DNA of 64,000 nucleotides from Lonsdalea britannica (GTDB lineage Bacteria; Pseudomonadota; Gammaproteobacteria; Enterobacterales; Enterobacteriaceae): NCBI RefSeq assembly GCF_002111595.1, contig NZ_LUTN01000009.1, positions 62,001 to 126,000 of the forward strand, read 5' to 3'. Shown piece by piece: positions 28,457 to 37,247 of this stretch (position 1 is its first letter; each line of letters starts with the position of its first letter). The notes under the pieces were generated by a model. It saw only the letters and a program-made list of their open reading frames with translations, ran no database searches and was not told where the DNA came from. The position numbers and the translations under genes were made by a program.

Positions 28457-29389
28457 ATGCGTAATCTCACGTTGACCGATCTCCAGCGCGTGGTGGCTTT
28501 GGGAGGTGGACACGGTCTGGGGCGCGTAATGTCTTCACTTTCTTTTCTCGGCTCACGCCTGACCGGCATCGTCACCACCACGGATAACGGCGGATCGACC
28601 GGCCGCATCCGTCGCTCCGAAGGCGGCATCGCCTGGGGCGATACGCGCAACTGCCTAAATCAGCTGATCACCACGCCTAGCGCGGCCTCCGCCATGTTCG
28701 AATACCGCTTCGGCGGCAGCGGCGAACTGGCCGGGCACAATCTGGGCAATCTGATGCTCAAGGCGCTGGACAATCTCAGCGTCCGCCCGCTGGAGGCGAT
28801 TAATCTCATCCGCAATTTGCTACAGATTGACGCCGAACTGATCCCGATGTCCGAGCAATCCGCCGACCTGCTGGCGACGGACGCGCAGGGCCTTCCGGTC
28901 TATGGCGAAGTCGCCGTCGATCAGCTGGCGACATTGCCGCAGGATCTGCGCCTGTTTCCCGCCGTGACCGCCACGCGCGAAGCGCTGGACGCCATCGCCA
29001 ACGCCGATCTGCTGCTTATCGGCCCCGGCAGTTTCCTGACCAGCCTGATGCCCTTGCTGCTGCTGGAAGATCTGACCGTCGCCCTCTACCACAGCAGCGC
29101 GCCGATGGTCTATATCGCCAATCTGGATCAGGAGCTCAGCCCGGCGGCTTCGCAGCTCACCACCTCACATCAGATAGAAATGATTGAAGCCAAAGTGGGT
29201 CGACGGATTATCGACGCGGTGATCCTCGGTCCGCAGATGAACACGGATGCCCTCTCAGATCGCCTGCTGATCCAGCAACCGTTGGCGGCGGCTGACGTCC
29301 CCCACCACCACGACCGTCAATTGCTGCGCGAGGCTATCGCCCACACGCAGGAACAGCTGGCGTTAAACCTTCATCGTCAAACCGCCTGA
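28457..29389 (+). CDS. ybhK: YbhK, YvcK-family protein
   Basis: 310 residues (E. coli about 302). The family signatures [14 protein letters not shown] near the N-terminus and NLMLKAL and [11 protein letters not shown] further on match the 2-phospho-L-lactate transferase-like (CofD/YvcK) fold. In other bacteria YvcK binds UDP-sugars and affects cell wall metabolism; the enterobacterial function is not settled. It faces moaA, as in E. coli. Confidence 0.93.
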   Translation: MRNLTLTDLQRVVALGGGHGLGRVMSSLSFLGSRLTGIVTTTDNGGSTGRIRRSEGGIAWGDTRNCLNQLITTPSAASAMFEYRFGGSGELAGHNLGNLMLKALDNLSVRPLEAINLIRNLLQIDAELIPMSEQSADLLATDAQGLPVYGEVAVDQLATLPQDLRLFPAVTATREALDAIANADLLLIGPGSFLTSLMPLLLLEDLTVALYHSSAPMVYIANLDQELSPAASQLTTSHQIEMIEAKVGRRIIDAVILGPQMNTDALSDRLLIQQPLAAADVPHHHDRQLLREAIAHTQEQLALNLHRQTA

Positions 29390-29726
29390 CCCTGTTTTCC
29401 GAACCGATTTACCCCTACGCAGACACTTTTGGATAAGGTTGCCGTCATCTCGACGGTGACCGTTTTGCCGCCCTGAATGTTATCCCCTTCACCGTCATGT
29501 TTGCCCCGTCAACGCGCCCTCAGCCGCCGCGATGACAGGATGATTGCACGCGTCCTGTTGATTCCGAACGGGTCTTTGTCTGGGCTGCTCAGTTAAGACC
29601 TTATGTGCATATCTATCGCCATATTTCTTGGTGGTGGTTCTCTTTTCTGCTTCATAGACTGGCCCTCAATTAAGCGTCCCAACCCCGCTCTGTGAGCAGC
29701 TCACAGCGTCCATTGAGGATCTCCAG
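29390..29726. other. Intergenic region upstream of the GntR-ABC operon
   Basis: 337 bp between ybhK and gntR. It contains the palindrome described separately near the gntR start. I see no coding frame or terminator after ybhK. Confidence 0.45.
29690..29706. promoter_or_regulatory. Palindrome before the GntR gene, candidate operator
   Basis: CTGTGAG-CAG-CTCACAG is a perfect 7-bp inverted repeat with a 3-bp spacer, centred about 29 bp before the gntR start. Its position suits autoregulation by the GntR protein. It resembles a CRP half-site pair, but the spacing between TGTGA and TCACA is 5 rather than 6. Confidence 0.5.
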
Positions 29727-30446
29727 ATGGTGATATCGCAGGCCAAAGACAGCGCACCGCAATCTCAGGCCGACAGCGCGTGGGAACGTATTCGTCGCGA
29801 TGTCCTGTGCTGCAAGCTGCTACCGGGGGCCATGATCACCGAACAGGCGTTGATGGAACGCTACGATATCGGCAAAAGCACCTGTCGGGTGGCGCTGGCG
29901 CGGCTGTGCCATGAAAACCTGATCCGTTCCCGTCCGCGCAAGGGGTATCAGATTGCGCCGGTCACGGTGCAGGACGTCGAGGAAATCTTCACCATCCGCG
30001 CTCAGCTGGAACCGCTGGCCGCGCGTCTGGCGGTGGGCCGGGTCGATCTCGATGAACTGCGCCGTCTGGAGGCCGCCTGCCGGGAGGAGATCAGCGCGCC
30101 GCTTTCCCGGCAAATCGACGTCTTCATGAACGCCAATAAACGCTTTCATCTGACCATCGCCCAGGCCTCCGGCAACCATCATCTGATCGCCATGCTGTCG
30201 AGCCTGATGGACGAAATGGCGCGGCTGGTGGCGCTGGGCTTCAACGTGCAGGGCACCAAGCCGGAAATCAAACACGACCACAATGCGATGATCGAGGCAT
30301 TCAGTCAGGGCGATGCCAAGCGGGTAGAGCTAATCGCCCGCCGCCATATCGAAACCTTTCAGACGATGACGTTGGAAAAAGTCTACGCCACGCTGAGCCG
30401 CGACGGCGCATTGCTGCCCATTCTTGAACGGAGACTTCAGCCATGA
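29727..30446 (+). CDS. GntR-family (FadR/FCD subfamily) transcriptional regulator
   Basis: 239 residues. An N-terminal winged HTH (ITEQALMERYDIGKSTCRVALARL) is followed by an all-helical FCD effector domain with conserved Arg/Asp/His positions (FTIRAQLEP, MNANKRFHLTIAQASGN, ARRHIETF) that bind a metal and an organic acid ligand in relatives. It overlaps the ABC ATPase gene by 4 bp, so it is part of the operon and probably represses it until the substrate binds. Confidence 0.9.
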   Translation: MVISQAKDSAPQSQADSAWERIRRDVLCCKLLPGAMITEQALMERYDIGKSTCRVALARLCHENLIRSRPRKGYQIAPVTVQDVEEIFTIRAQLEPLAARLAVGRVDLDELRRLEAACREEISAPLSRQIDVFMNANKRFHLTIAQASGNHHLIAMLSSLMDEMARLVALGFNVQGTKPEIKHDHNAMIEAFSQGDAKRVELIARRHIETFQTMTLEKVYATLSRDGALLPILERRLQP

Positions 30447-31204
30447 GTTTCCAACCGCACGACACCCCGTTTGCATTTCCGCTAGAAGCGCGAGGCATTG
30501 ATAAAACCTTCGGCGCGCTCCCGGTGCTGCGCAACGTCTCCCTGACGCTCGGTCAGGGAGAAATTCTGGCGCTGCTCGGCCCGTCCGGCTGCGGGAAAAG
30601 CACCCTGCTCAACATCTTGTCCGGGCTGGAAGACGCCGATCAGGGGACGCTGATGATTCAGGGCGAACCCGCCGCGCACTTCCGGCACTGGCAGCGCATC
30701 GGCTATCTGTTTCAGGAAGATCGCCTGTTGCCGTGGCGCACCGTACAGCAGAACGTGAATTTCGGTCTGGAGACACTGCGGCTCAGTCCGACCGAACGGC
30801 GACGTCGAGTGACTGAGGCACTGGAATTGGTGGGGCTGTCCGCCTTCGCTCGCTACTGGCCTTATCAGCTCTCCGGCGGAATGCGCAGCCGGGTCGCGCT
30901 GGCGCGCAGTCTGGTGACGCAGCCGGAGATCCTGCTGATGGACGAACCCTTCTCCAAACTGGACCCGCAAACGCGCAGCACCATGCACGACGAAATCCTG
31001 CGCATCCAGCGTCTGACCGGAATGGCTATCGTGCTGGTCACGCACGAAGTCGAAGAGGCCGTCGTGCTGGCGAACCGGGTGATGATATTCAAACCCAATC
31101 CCGGCCGCGTTCATCACATCCAGCACATTGAGTTCGCGCGCCCGCGTCTGCCGACCAGTCAGGCGGTCAGCGAACAGGTTCGTCTGCTGCGGATGGAGGT
31201 CTGA
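30443..31204 (+). CDS. ABC transporter ATP-binding protein (SsuB/TauB type)
   Basis: 253 residues. Walker A is GPSGCGKS, the Q-loop is FQEDRLLPW, the ABC signature is LSGGMRSRV and Walker B is ILLMDEPFSKLD. The QEDRLLPW form is typical of the nitrate/sulfonate/taurine (NitT/TauT) class. It powers uptake with the permease and binding protein that follow. Confidence 0.92.
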   Translation: MSFQPHDTPFAFPLEARGIDKTFGALPVLRNVSLTLGQGEILALLGPSGCGKSTLLNILSGLEDADQGTLMIQGEPAAHFRHWQRIGYLFQEDRLLPWRTVQQNVNFGLETLRLSPTERRRRVTEALELVGLSAFARYWPYQLSGGMRSRVALARSLVTQPEILLMDEPFSKLDPQTRSTMHDEILRIQRLTGMAIVLVTHEVEEAVVLANRVMIFKPNPGRVHHIQHIEFARPRLPTSQAVSEQVRLLRMEV

Positions 31205-31205
31205 C

Positions 31206-31978
31206 ATGACGCGCTCACGTTCGCTGTCCACGCTGATCTTACAGCGCGTCACTCTACTGGCGATTTTCCTGCTGGCGTGGTGGTTATTGGCGCTGCGGAT
31301 GCCCGCCTTCATCTTGCCGGGGCCGGAAAAAACCGCGCAGGCGCTGGCCATGCTTTGGCGTAGCGGCACGCTGCTGGAGGACGTCGGCATCACGCTGTCG
31401 CGCGTGGCGTTGGGCTTTGCTTTCGCGACGCTGGTCGGTACGCCGTTGGGCTTAGCGCTCGGCGCGAGTCGGCGTCTGGCGCAGTTTTTCGAGCCGCTGC
31501 TGGCGGTGTTCAACAGCGTCTCTTCGGCCATCTGGCGATCTTCGCCATTATCTGGTTCGGCATCTCCAACGCGACGACGGTGTTCGTGGTGTTCATGACC
31601 GCGATGCCGCTGATCCTGACCAACGTCTGGCAGGGCGCGCAAACGGTGGAGTCGCAGTATCTCGAACTGGCGCGCAGCTTCCGCATGAACCGCTGGCAGA
31701 CGCTGCTGAAAATCTACCTGCCGACGATCCTGCCCTACTTCTTCTCCGGCGCGCGACTGGCCTTTGGCTTCGGCTGGCGCGTCTCGCTGGTGGCCGAAAC
31801 GCTGGGCGCGTCCAACGGCATCGGCTATCGCCTGCGACAGGCGGGCGATCTGGTTCAAACCGATCAGGTCTTCGCCTGGACGGTACTTCTGGTCTCTCTC
31901 ATGCTGCTGCTAGAGGGGGGAATTCTTAAACCGCTGGAACGGCGTTTGTTCCGCTGGAAAAAACTGACCCGGGAATAA
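31206..31978 (+). CDS. ABC transporter permease (SsuC/TauC type, one frameshift)
   Basis: Begins 2 bp after the ATPase stop (MTRSRSLSTLIL). About six membrane spans and a BPD-type permease loop (ELARSFRMNRWQTLLKIYLP) are read in two frames. At GG 31534-31535 a missing G breaks SSAIW from AIFAIIWFG. The repaired length is 257 residues, normal for the family. Same importer as the flanking ATPase and binding protein genes. Confidence 0.87.
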
Positions 31979-31979
31979 C

Positions 31980-32975
31980 ATGATGAAAATAAAAGTGGTT
32001 GCGGCCCTGATGGTCGCGGGGACGCTGTTCGCCCATGCCGCCTCGGCGGCGGAGAAAGTCCGCATCGGCTACTGGACCAGCGGCGTCAGCCTCGGGTACG
32101 GCGCCGTGCTGGAAAGCACCGAGTTTCTGGCGCGTCACGGCATCGACGCCGAATTCATTCACTTTCCCGACGTCAACGCGCCGGTGAAGGCGCTGGCCTC
32201 CGGCTCTATCGATCTGGCCTTTGGCGCCCCGCTGGCCGGAATCTTCAGTACTGCCGCCGAGGGCGTGCCGGTGAAGATTTTCGCCGCCACGCAGCCCGCC
32301 GACGTCCAGTTTGTCGTCCCGCAGGACTCTCCCATCACCTCGTTGGCGCAGTTGAAAGGCAAAAAGATCGGCATGTCGCCTGCCGGCTCCTCGGTCGCAG
32401 TGATCGCCAGCGCCATCCTTAACCGCAACTATGGCATCAAGCCCGCGGACTTCTCGCTGGTCGGGGGCAACGAATCACGGCTGGCGCAGTTCCTCTCGCA
32501 GAAGCAGGTAGACGCCGCCGCGCTGCGTTCGGTCACCATCGGACAGCTGGACGATCTGCACACCCGACCGCTCGGCAGCTTCGCAGACGAGTGGCGGAAA
32601 ATTACGCACAGCGATGCGGTCCCCTACATCGGCGTGGGCGCCGTGCGCAGCGAATTTATCGAACAGCATCCCGACGCCGTGGCCCGCGTGATTGCTTCGC
32701 TACGCGATACGCTGAGCTGGGGTCAGGACCATCCGCAACAGGTGGTGCAACTGCTGCAAACCCACGCCAATCTCCCCCGCAAAGACGCCGAAGTCTATGT
32801 CGGCCGTTGGCAGAGCATGAACCGCCTGTCGTTTGAACCGGCGGATATCGACACGCTGAAACTGCAGCACAAGGTGTTCCTCGACAGTGGCGCCATCAAA
32901 GGCACGCTGAACGACAACCTGTTTGTGACCGGTCCGTATCAGCAGTCAAAAACCATCGCCCCTCAGGCCAACTAA
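31980..32975 (+). CDS. ABC transporter substrate-binding protein (TauA/SsuA/NMT1-like)
   Basis: 331 residues with a signal peptide (cleavage after AHAASAA, near residue 24). The NMT1/TauA fold is shown by VRIGYWTSGVSLGYG and DLAFGAPLAGIF, and LKGKKIGMSPAGSS is the ligand-loop region. It should be a periplasmic receptor for a small anionic compound (sulfonate, carboxylate or similar). The downstream CoA ligase favours a carboxylic acid over a sulfonate. Confidence 0.9.
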   Translation: MMKIKVVAALMVAGTLFAHAASAAEKVRIGYWTSGVSLGYGAVLESTEFLARHGIDAEFIHFPDVNAPVKALASGSIDLAFGAPLAGIFSTAAEGVPVKIFAATQPADVQFVVPQDSPITSLAQLKGKKIGMSPAGSSVAVIASAILNRNYGIKPADFSLVGGNESRLAQFLSQKQVDAAALRSVTIGQLDDLHTRPLGSFADEWRKITHSDAVPYIGVGAVRSEFIEQHPDAVARVIASLRDTLSWGQDHPQQVVQLLQTHANLPRKDAEVYVGRWQSMNRLSFEPADIDTLKLQHKVFLDSGAIKGTLNDNLFVTGPYQQSKTIAPQAN

Positions 32976-32996
32976 CCGCCCGACAGGAGACTTTTC

Positions 32997-34013
32997 GTGA
33001 GCAAAAATATGAAAGCGCTGGTGCTGACACAGCACGGCGATCTCGACCAGCTACAGGTCGTTGACACGCATCCGCGGCCGACGCCGCAACCCGGCCACGT
33101 CGTGCTGCGCGTGGGCGCCTCGTCATTCAACTATCACGACGTCTTCACCGTGATAGGCATGCCCGGAATCACTATTCCACTGCCCGTGGTTCCGGGTCTG
33201 GATTTGGCGGGCACCCTCGTCGACATCGGCGACGGCGTCGACGGCTGGCGCATCGGAGACCGCGTGCTGGTCAATCCGCTCAAGCCCGATGTCGGGCTGA
33301 TGGGCGAAATGATTGACGGCGGTATGGCCGAGTATGCGCTGGCCGACGCCGCCCAGCTCATCGCCCTGCCCGACAGCGTCAGCTTCGCTCAGGCAGCGGC
33401 CTTACCGGTCGCCTACGGCACCGCCCATCGCATGCTGATCACCCACCACACGATCAAGTCGGGCGACCGCGTGCTGATCCTTGGCGCCAGCGGCGGCGTC
33501 GGTTCCGCCTGCGTGGTGCTGGCGAAACGACTCGGCGCGGAGGTCATCGCCTGCGTGGGCAGCGATGAAAAAGGCGGAGCGCTGCGGGCCTTGGGTGCCG
33601 ATCACATCGTCAACTACCGGGAAACGGACTTCTCGCGCTGGGCCATCGCCACCTTCGGCAAGCCCCAACGACGCACCTATGAAGGCGGCGTGGACGTGGT
33701 CATCAATTTCACCGGCGGGGACACCTGGCGTCCATCGCTGCGCTGCCTGAAACGCGGCGGCCTGCTGCTGGTCTGCGGCGCGACCGCCGGATACGACCCG
33801 CAGGAGGATTTACGCTACGTGTGGAGCTTCGAGCTGAACATCAAAGGCTCCAACAGCTTCTACCAGGAAGATTTGGTCTCCCTCCTCGATCAGGTGGCGC
33901 GCGGTGAAATCGACCCGCTGATTGACCGCATTATCCCGCTGGAACAGGCAGCGGAAGGGCTGAGGCTGATCCGCGATCGCGAAGTCCTCGGCAAGGTTAT
34001 CGTGACGCCCTGA
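32997..34013 (+). CDS. Zinc-independent MDR oxidoreductase (quinone oxidoreductase-like)
   Basis: 338 residues of the medium-chain dehydrogenase/reductase superfamily. The cofactor motif is GASGGVGSACVV, expected to bind NADPH. The usual catalytic zinc cysteine is absent (SSFNYHDVF) and there is no four-cysteine structural zinc lobe, so it is nearer to quinone oxidoreductases and enoyl(thioester) reductases. In this operon a reduction of an alpha,beta-unsaturated acid or its CoA ester is a plausible but unproven role. Confidence 0.87.
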   Translation: MSKNMKALVLTQHGDLDQLQVVDTHPRPTPQPGHVVLRVGASSFNYHDVFTVIGMPGITIPLPVVPGLDLAGTLVDIGDGVDGWRIGDRVLVNPLKPDVGLMGEMIDGGMAEYALADAAQLIALPDSVSFAQAAALPVAYGTAHRMLITHHTIKSGDRVLILGASGGVGSACVVLAKRLGAEVIACVGSDEKGGALRALGADHIVNYRETDFSRWAIATFGKPQRRTYEGGVDVVINFTGGDTWRPSLRCLKRGGLLLVCGATAGYDPQEDLRYVWSFELNIKGSNSFYQEDLVSLLDQVARGEIDPLIDRIIPLEQAAEGLRLIRDREVLGKVIVTP

Positions 34014-34044
34014 GGGCAATTCTCCGACTAAAAAGGTAAAGCCC

Positions 34045-34463
34045 ATGACGCAGTCTCTACACCCTTAGATATCGCCGACGTTCAGGCCCGCCTGCTGGCA
34101 GGCCCTTATCATCAGTGGCTGGGCCTGAGCGTTGTCGCCGTCGGCGACGGCGAGATTGAGCTCACCGCACGCTGGCGTGAAGAGTGGGTCGTTAATCCGG
34201 CGGGCGGCTACACCCACGGCGGCATCCTCGCCGCCCTCATCGACCTCACCGCCGACTGGGCGCTGGTGGCCTTTACCGGCCACGGCGTGCCCACCCTGAA
34301 CCTGCACGTGGACTATCACCGTCCGGCACGTGGCGATCTGCGCGCCCGGGGTCGGGTGATCAAACTCGGCAAACAGGTTTCCTGCGCGGAAGCCGAGCTG
34401 TTTGACGCCGAGGGACGTCTGGTCGCCAGCGGCCGCGGCCTCTATTCAACGGCGACCGCGTGA
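34045..34463 (+). CDS. PaaI-like hot-dog thioesterase (one frameshift)
   Basis: ATG 34045 follows AAGGTAAA. The first frame stops after seven codons (ending CACCCTTAG); adding one C to the CCC at 34062-34064 opens the rest of the gene, giving PLDIADVQARL through LYSTATA to 34463, 139 residues. The body has the hot-dog signature (NPAGGYTHGGILAALIDLTADWA), with the HGG and Asp positions of PaaI-type acyl-CoA thioesterases. It sits between an oxidoreductase and a VOC gene and ahead of a CoA ligase. Confidence 0.85.
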
Positions 34464-34473
34464 GGCACGATCA

Positions 34474-35262
34474 ATGACGCTCTCTCTGGACCATGTGGTG
34501 CTTAATGCCCGATTCGACACCGACCGGGCCGCGACCCTCCTGCAACAGCTGGGCTTTACGCTCACGCCGCGCGGTCGCCACTCGTTGGGATCGATCAATC
34601 ATCTCATCATGTTCGAGGGTCACTATCTGGAGATCCTCGGCCTGCCGCCGGACGAAGCGCCTCGGCGACGGGAGCTGCTGGATGGGCCGGGCGGTCTGGA
34701 CGGGCTGGTGTTCGGCAGTCAGGACATCGACGCGAGCGTCGACCAGCTACAGACGGCGGGATTCGCCACCCAGCCGGTCAGCCACTTCTCACGCCCCGTC
34801 ACGTTGGACGGACAGGCGCTGGCGGCGCGTTTCAGCACCGTGTATCTCGCCGCAGGCAGCTTCAGCGCCGGGCGCATCTATTTCTGCCAGCACCATACGC
34901 CGGAGCTGGTCTGGCGCGATCCGTGGCTACGGCATCCGAACGGCGTCACGCGCATCGGCCAGTTGACCGTGGTGGGCCGCGATCCGGACGCGCTGGCGCA
35001 GCAGTATCGGGGGCTGGGCGCGCTGACGCCGTCATTCTCGCTGGCGTTTCTCCCTCATGACGCCTTTGCGCAACGCTATCCCTCGCTGATCGCCCTCGAC
35101 GACGCGCGAGACAGCCAGTTCGCGGCGCTTCGTTTTCACGGCGGCGACCGTCCGCAAATCGCTGAAAACGCGCGGGCGCTCGGCTTGCCGGTCAGCGAAC
35201 GGCCCGAACAACTGGTCGTCGCGCTCCCGATGTTCAACCACCTACTTGAGTTTCTGCCATGA
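34474..35262 (+). CDS. VOC superfamily protein (glyoxalase-like domain)
   Basis: 262 residues from ATG 34474. The first repeat has LDHVVLNAR and HYLEILGLP, giving the H and E metal ligands of the vicinal oxygen chelate fold; the second half repeats the pattern more weakly and ends MFNHLLEFLP. Relatives include dioxygenases, isomerases and hydrolases, so the reaction cannot be named. It overlaps the CoA ligase start by 4 bp. Confidence 0.8.
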   Translation: MTLSLDHVVLNARFDTDRAATLLQQLGFTLTPRGRHSLGSINHLIMFEGHYLEILGLPPDEAPRRRELLDGPGGLDGLVFGSQDIDASVDQLQTAGFATQPVSHFSRPVTLDGQALAARFSTVYLAAGSFSAGRIYFCQHHTPELVWRDPWLRHPNGVTRIGQLTVVGRDPDALAQQYRGLGALTPSFSLAFLPHDAFAQRYPSLIALDDARDSQFAALRFHGGDRPQIAENARALGLPVSERPEQLVVALPMFNHLLEFLP

Positions 35263-36763
35263 CCGCTCGTAACCTCGGCGTACTGGACACCAATCTACGC
35301 AACAGCCCGTTGACGGCGCTCATCGCCCCGCAGGATGAAGGGCCCGCCCTCACCTACCGCTATGAGCAGCTCAATCAACAGGCCGATGCGATCGGTCGCG
35401 CGCTGCTGGCGCGTGGATTCGAACCGGGCTGTCGGGTGGCGATTCTGGGACTGAATTCCATACCCTATATCACCGCGCTGCTCGGCATCCTGCGCGCCGG
35501 GCTGGTGGCGGTCCCGATCAACATCAAGCTGCCGACCAACACCCTGCACGCGATTGTGCGAGACAGCGGCGCCGTGCTGGCCTTCGCCGACGAGGCGCAG
35601 CGACACCGTCTCCCGCCCGCGCTGCCGTACGTCTCTTTCAGCGATGACGCATGGCACGCGTTTGCCGACCCCGGACCGTTGACGCCGTATCAGGCGCGTC
35701 CGCAGGATCTGGCGCTGCTGCTGTATACCTCCGGCTCCAGCGGGATGCCCAAAGGCGTGCGTCTGACGCACGACAGCCACCGGTGGGTCGTCCAGACGCG
35801 CCGCGACGCAGGCGAACTTGAGGGGGAACGGCTGCTGATCGCCGCGCCGTTTTACCATATGAATGCGCTGGCGTTGATCCTGTTATCGCTGGCAAGCGGC
35901 GTCAGCGCGGTGATCCTGCCGCAGTTCACCGCCCCGGCCTACATTCGCGCCATTCATGACTTTCGCTGTAGCTGGCTGACCGCCGTGCCGCCGATGATCG
36001 CCATGATGCTGCACGAGAAAGCCCTGTTGGCGAGCAGCGACATGACCTGCGTGCGCGTGGTGCGAATGGGATCGGCGCCGGTCAGCGCCAGCCTGCTGAC
36101 GCAAATTCGTCGTTTACTGCCCACCGCCCGCATCATCAACGCCTACGGAACAACCGAAGGCGGTCCGGTGGTTTTCGGCCCGCCTCCCGACGGGCTGGAA
36201 CCGCCCCCGCTGGCGACCGGCTATCCGCATCCGGAAGTGCAGCTGCGATTGAGAGATGCGCATGGAACGCTGTCGGACTACGGCGTACTGGAGATCAACA
36301 GCCCCGCGCTGATGCAGGGTTATCACCAGCGGCCGGACATTCCCCCACCGTTCACGCCGGATGGCTTCTACCGCACCGGCGACATATTTCGGCGCGACGA
36401 GGCGGGGTTCTACACCTTTGTGGGTCGTCACGACGATATGTTTGTCTGCGGAGGGGAAAATATCTACCCGAGCGAGGTGGAGCAACTGCTGGAACGCCAC
36501 CCGGACGTACAACAAGCCTGCGTGGTGCCGGTGGACGATGAGATCAAGGGCGCCAAGCCGGTCGCCTGGGTGATTTTACGTCCGGGACGGCAGTCTGACG
36601 AAGAGACGCTCAAGCGTTTGCGCTGACGCACGGCGCGGCCTACCTGCATCCCCGCCGCATCTGGCTGCTCGACCGTTTTCCGCTGGCGGGCACCAATAAG
36701 ATTGACCGCAGCGCGCTGAAGGCGGAGGCCGCCCGGCGCATGCGGGACGACTCGCCGCGCTAG
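35259..36763 (+). CDS. AMP-forming acyl-CoA synthetase/ligase (one frameshift)
   Basis: Adenylation domain with P-loop YTSGSSGMPKGV, NAYGTTEGG and GFYRTGD, then the GGENIYPSEVE hinge region. The frame closes at 36626, but one more T in TTT at 36617-36619 continues into ALTHGAAYLHP...GTNKIDRSAL, which supplies the conserved C-terminal catalytic lysine and ends at TAG 36763. Repaired length is 501 residues. It would activate the imported carboxylic acid as a CoA thioester. Confidence 0.88.
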
Positions 36764-37209
36764 CGTTGCGTATCGTCAGGCTGACACAGCCACGGCGTCA
36801 CGGTGAGTCCCACTAAAATCCCCTCGGGACTCAGGAATCGCGTCACCCGTTGCTGCCAGGGTTCCAGCCGGTTTTCCACCAGCAGTGAAATGCCCTGCTG
36901 TTTGAGGCGCTGTGTGGCCTCGGCGAGATCGCTCACCTCGAACTCCAGCCAGCTCTGGGGAACCGGATACTGTTCCGGCCAACGCTCGTCGCCGAAGCAA
37001 GACTCACTGGCCTGCGCCAACGGCCAGAGGGCAAAGTGCTTCGCCCCATCCAGCGCATCGGTGAGCAAATAGTCCGGGTTGTCGGGATAGGGTTTTAGAG
37101 GGAGCTGCAACATATCGACGTAAAACGCGGCGCTGTCCGGTGCCGACGTCGTGATCGGGCCAAAGCCCGCGATAAACAGCACATCGATACCTGACGTTAA
37201 CGTATCCAT
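36760..37209 (-). CDS. VOC/glyoxalase family protein
   Basis: 149 residues. A single VOC-type domain with GFGPITTSAPDSAAFYVDMLQLP and LEFEVSDLAEATQRLKQQG, similar to small glyoxalase/bleomycin-resistance-like proteins. Its stop overlaps the CoA ligase stop on the other strand (palindromic CTAG). It is not clearly part of the operon. Function unknown. Confidence 0.82.
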   Translation of the reverse strand: MDTLTSGIDVLFIAGFGPITTSAPDSAAFYVDMLQLPLKPYPDNPDYLLTDALDGAKHFALWPLAQASESCFGDERWPEQYPVPQSWLEFEVSDLAEATQRLKQQGISLLVENRLEPWQQRVTRFLSPEGILVGLTVTPWLCQPDDTQR

Positions 37210-37247
37210 CGCGGGTCCTTTTGATCGTCTAGGTCATCATGCCGCCA

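Noticed and set aside
29690-29706. CRP site reading of the gntR palindrome
   Set aside because: TGTGA and TCACA are 5 bp apart, not 6, so I list it as a candidate GntR operator instead.
30482-31858. 458-codon minus-strand frame across the ABC ATPase and permease genes
   Set aside because: Antisense of two recognisable ABC genes; Gln/His/Arg-rich, as shadows of GC-rich genes are.
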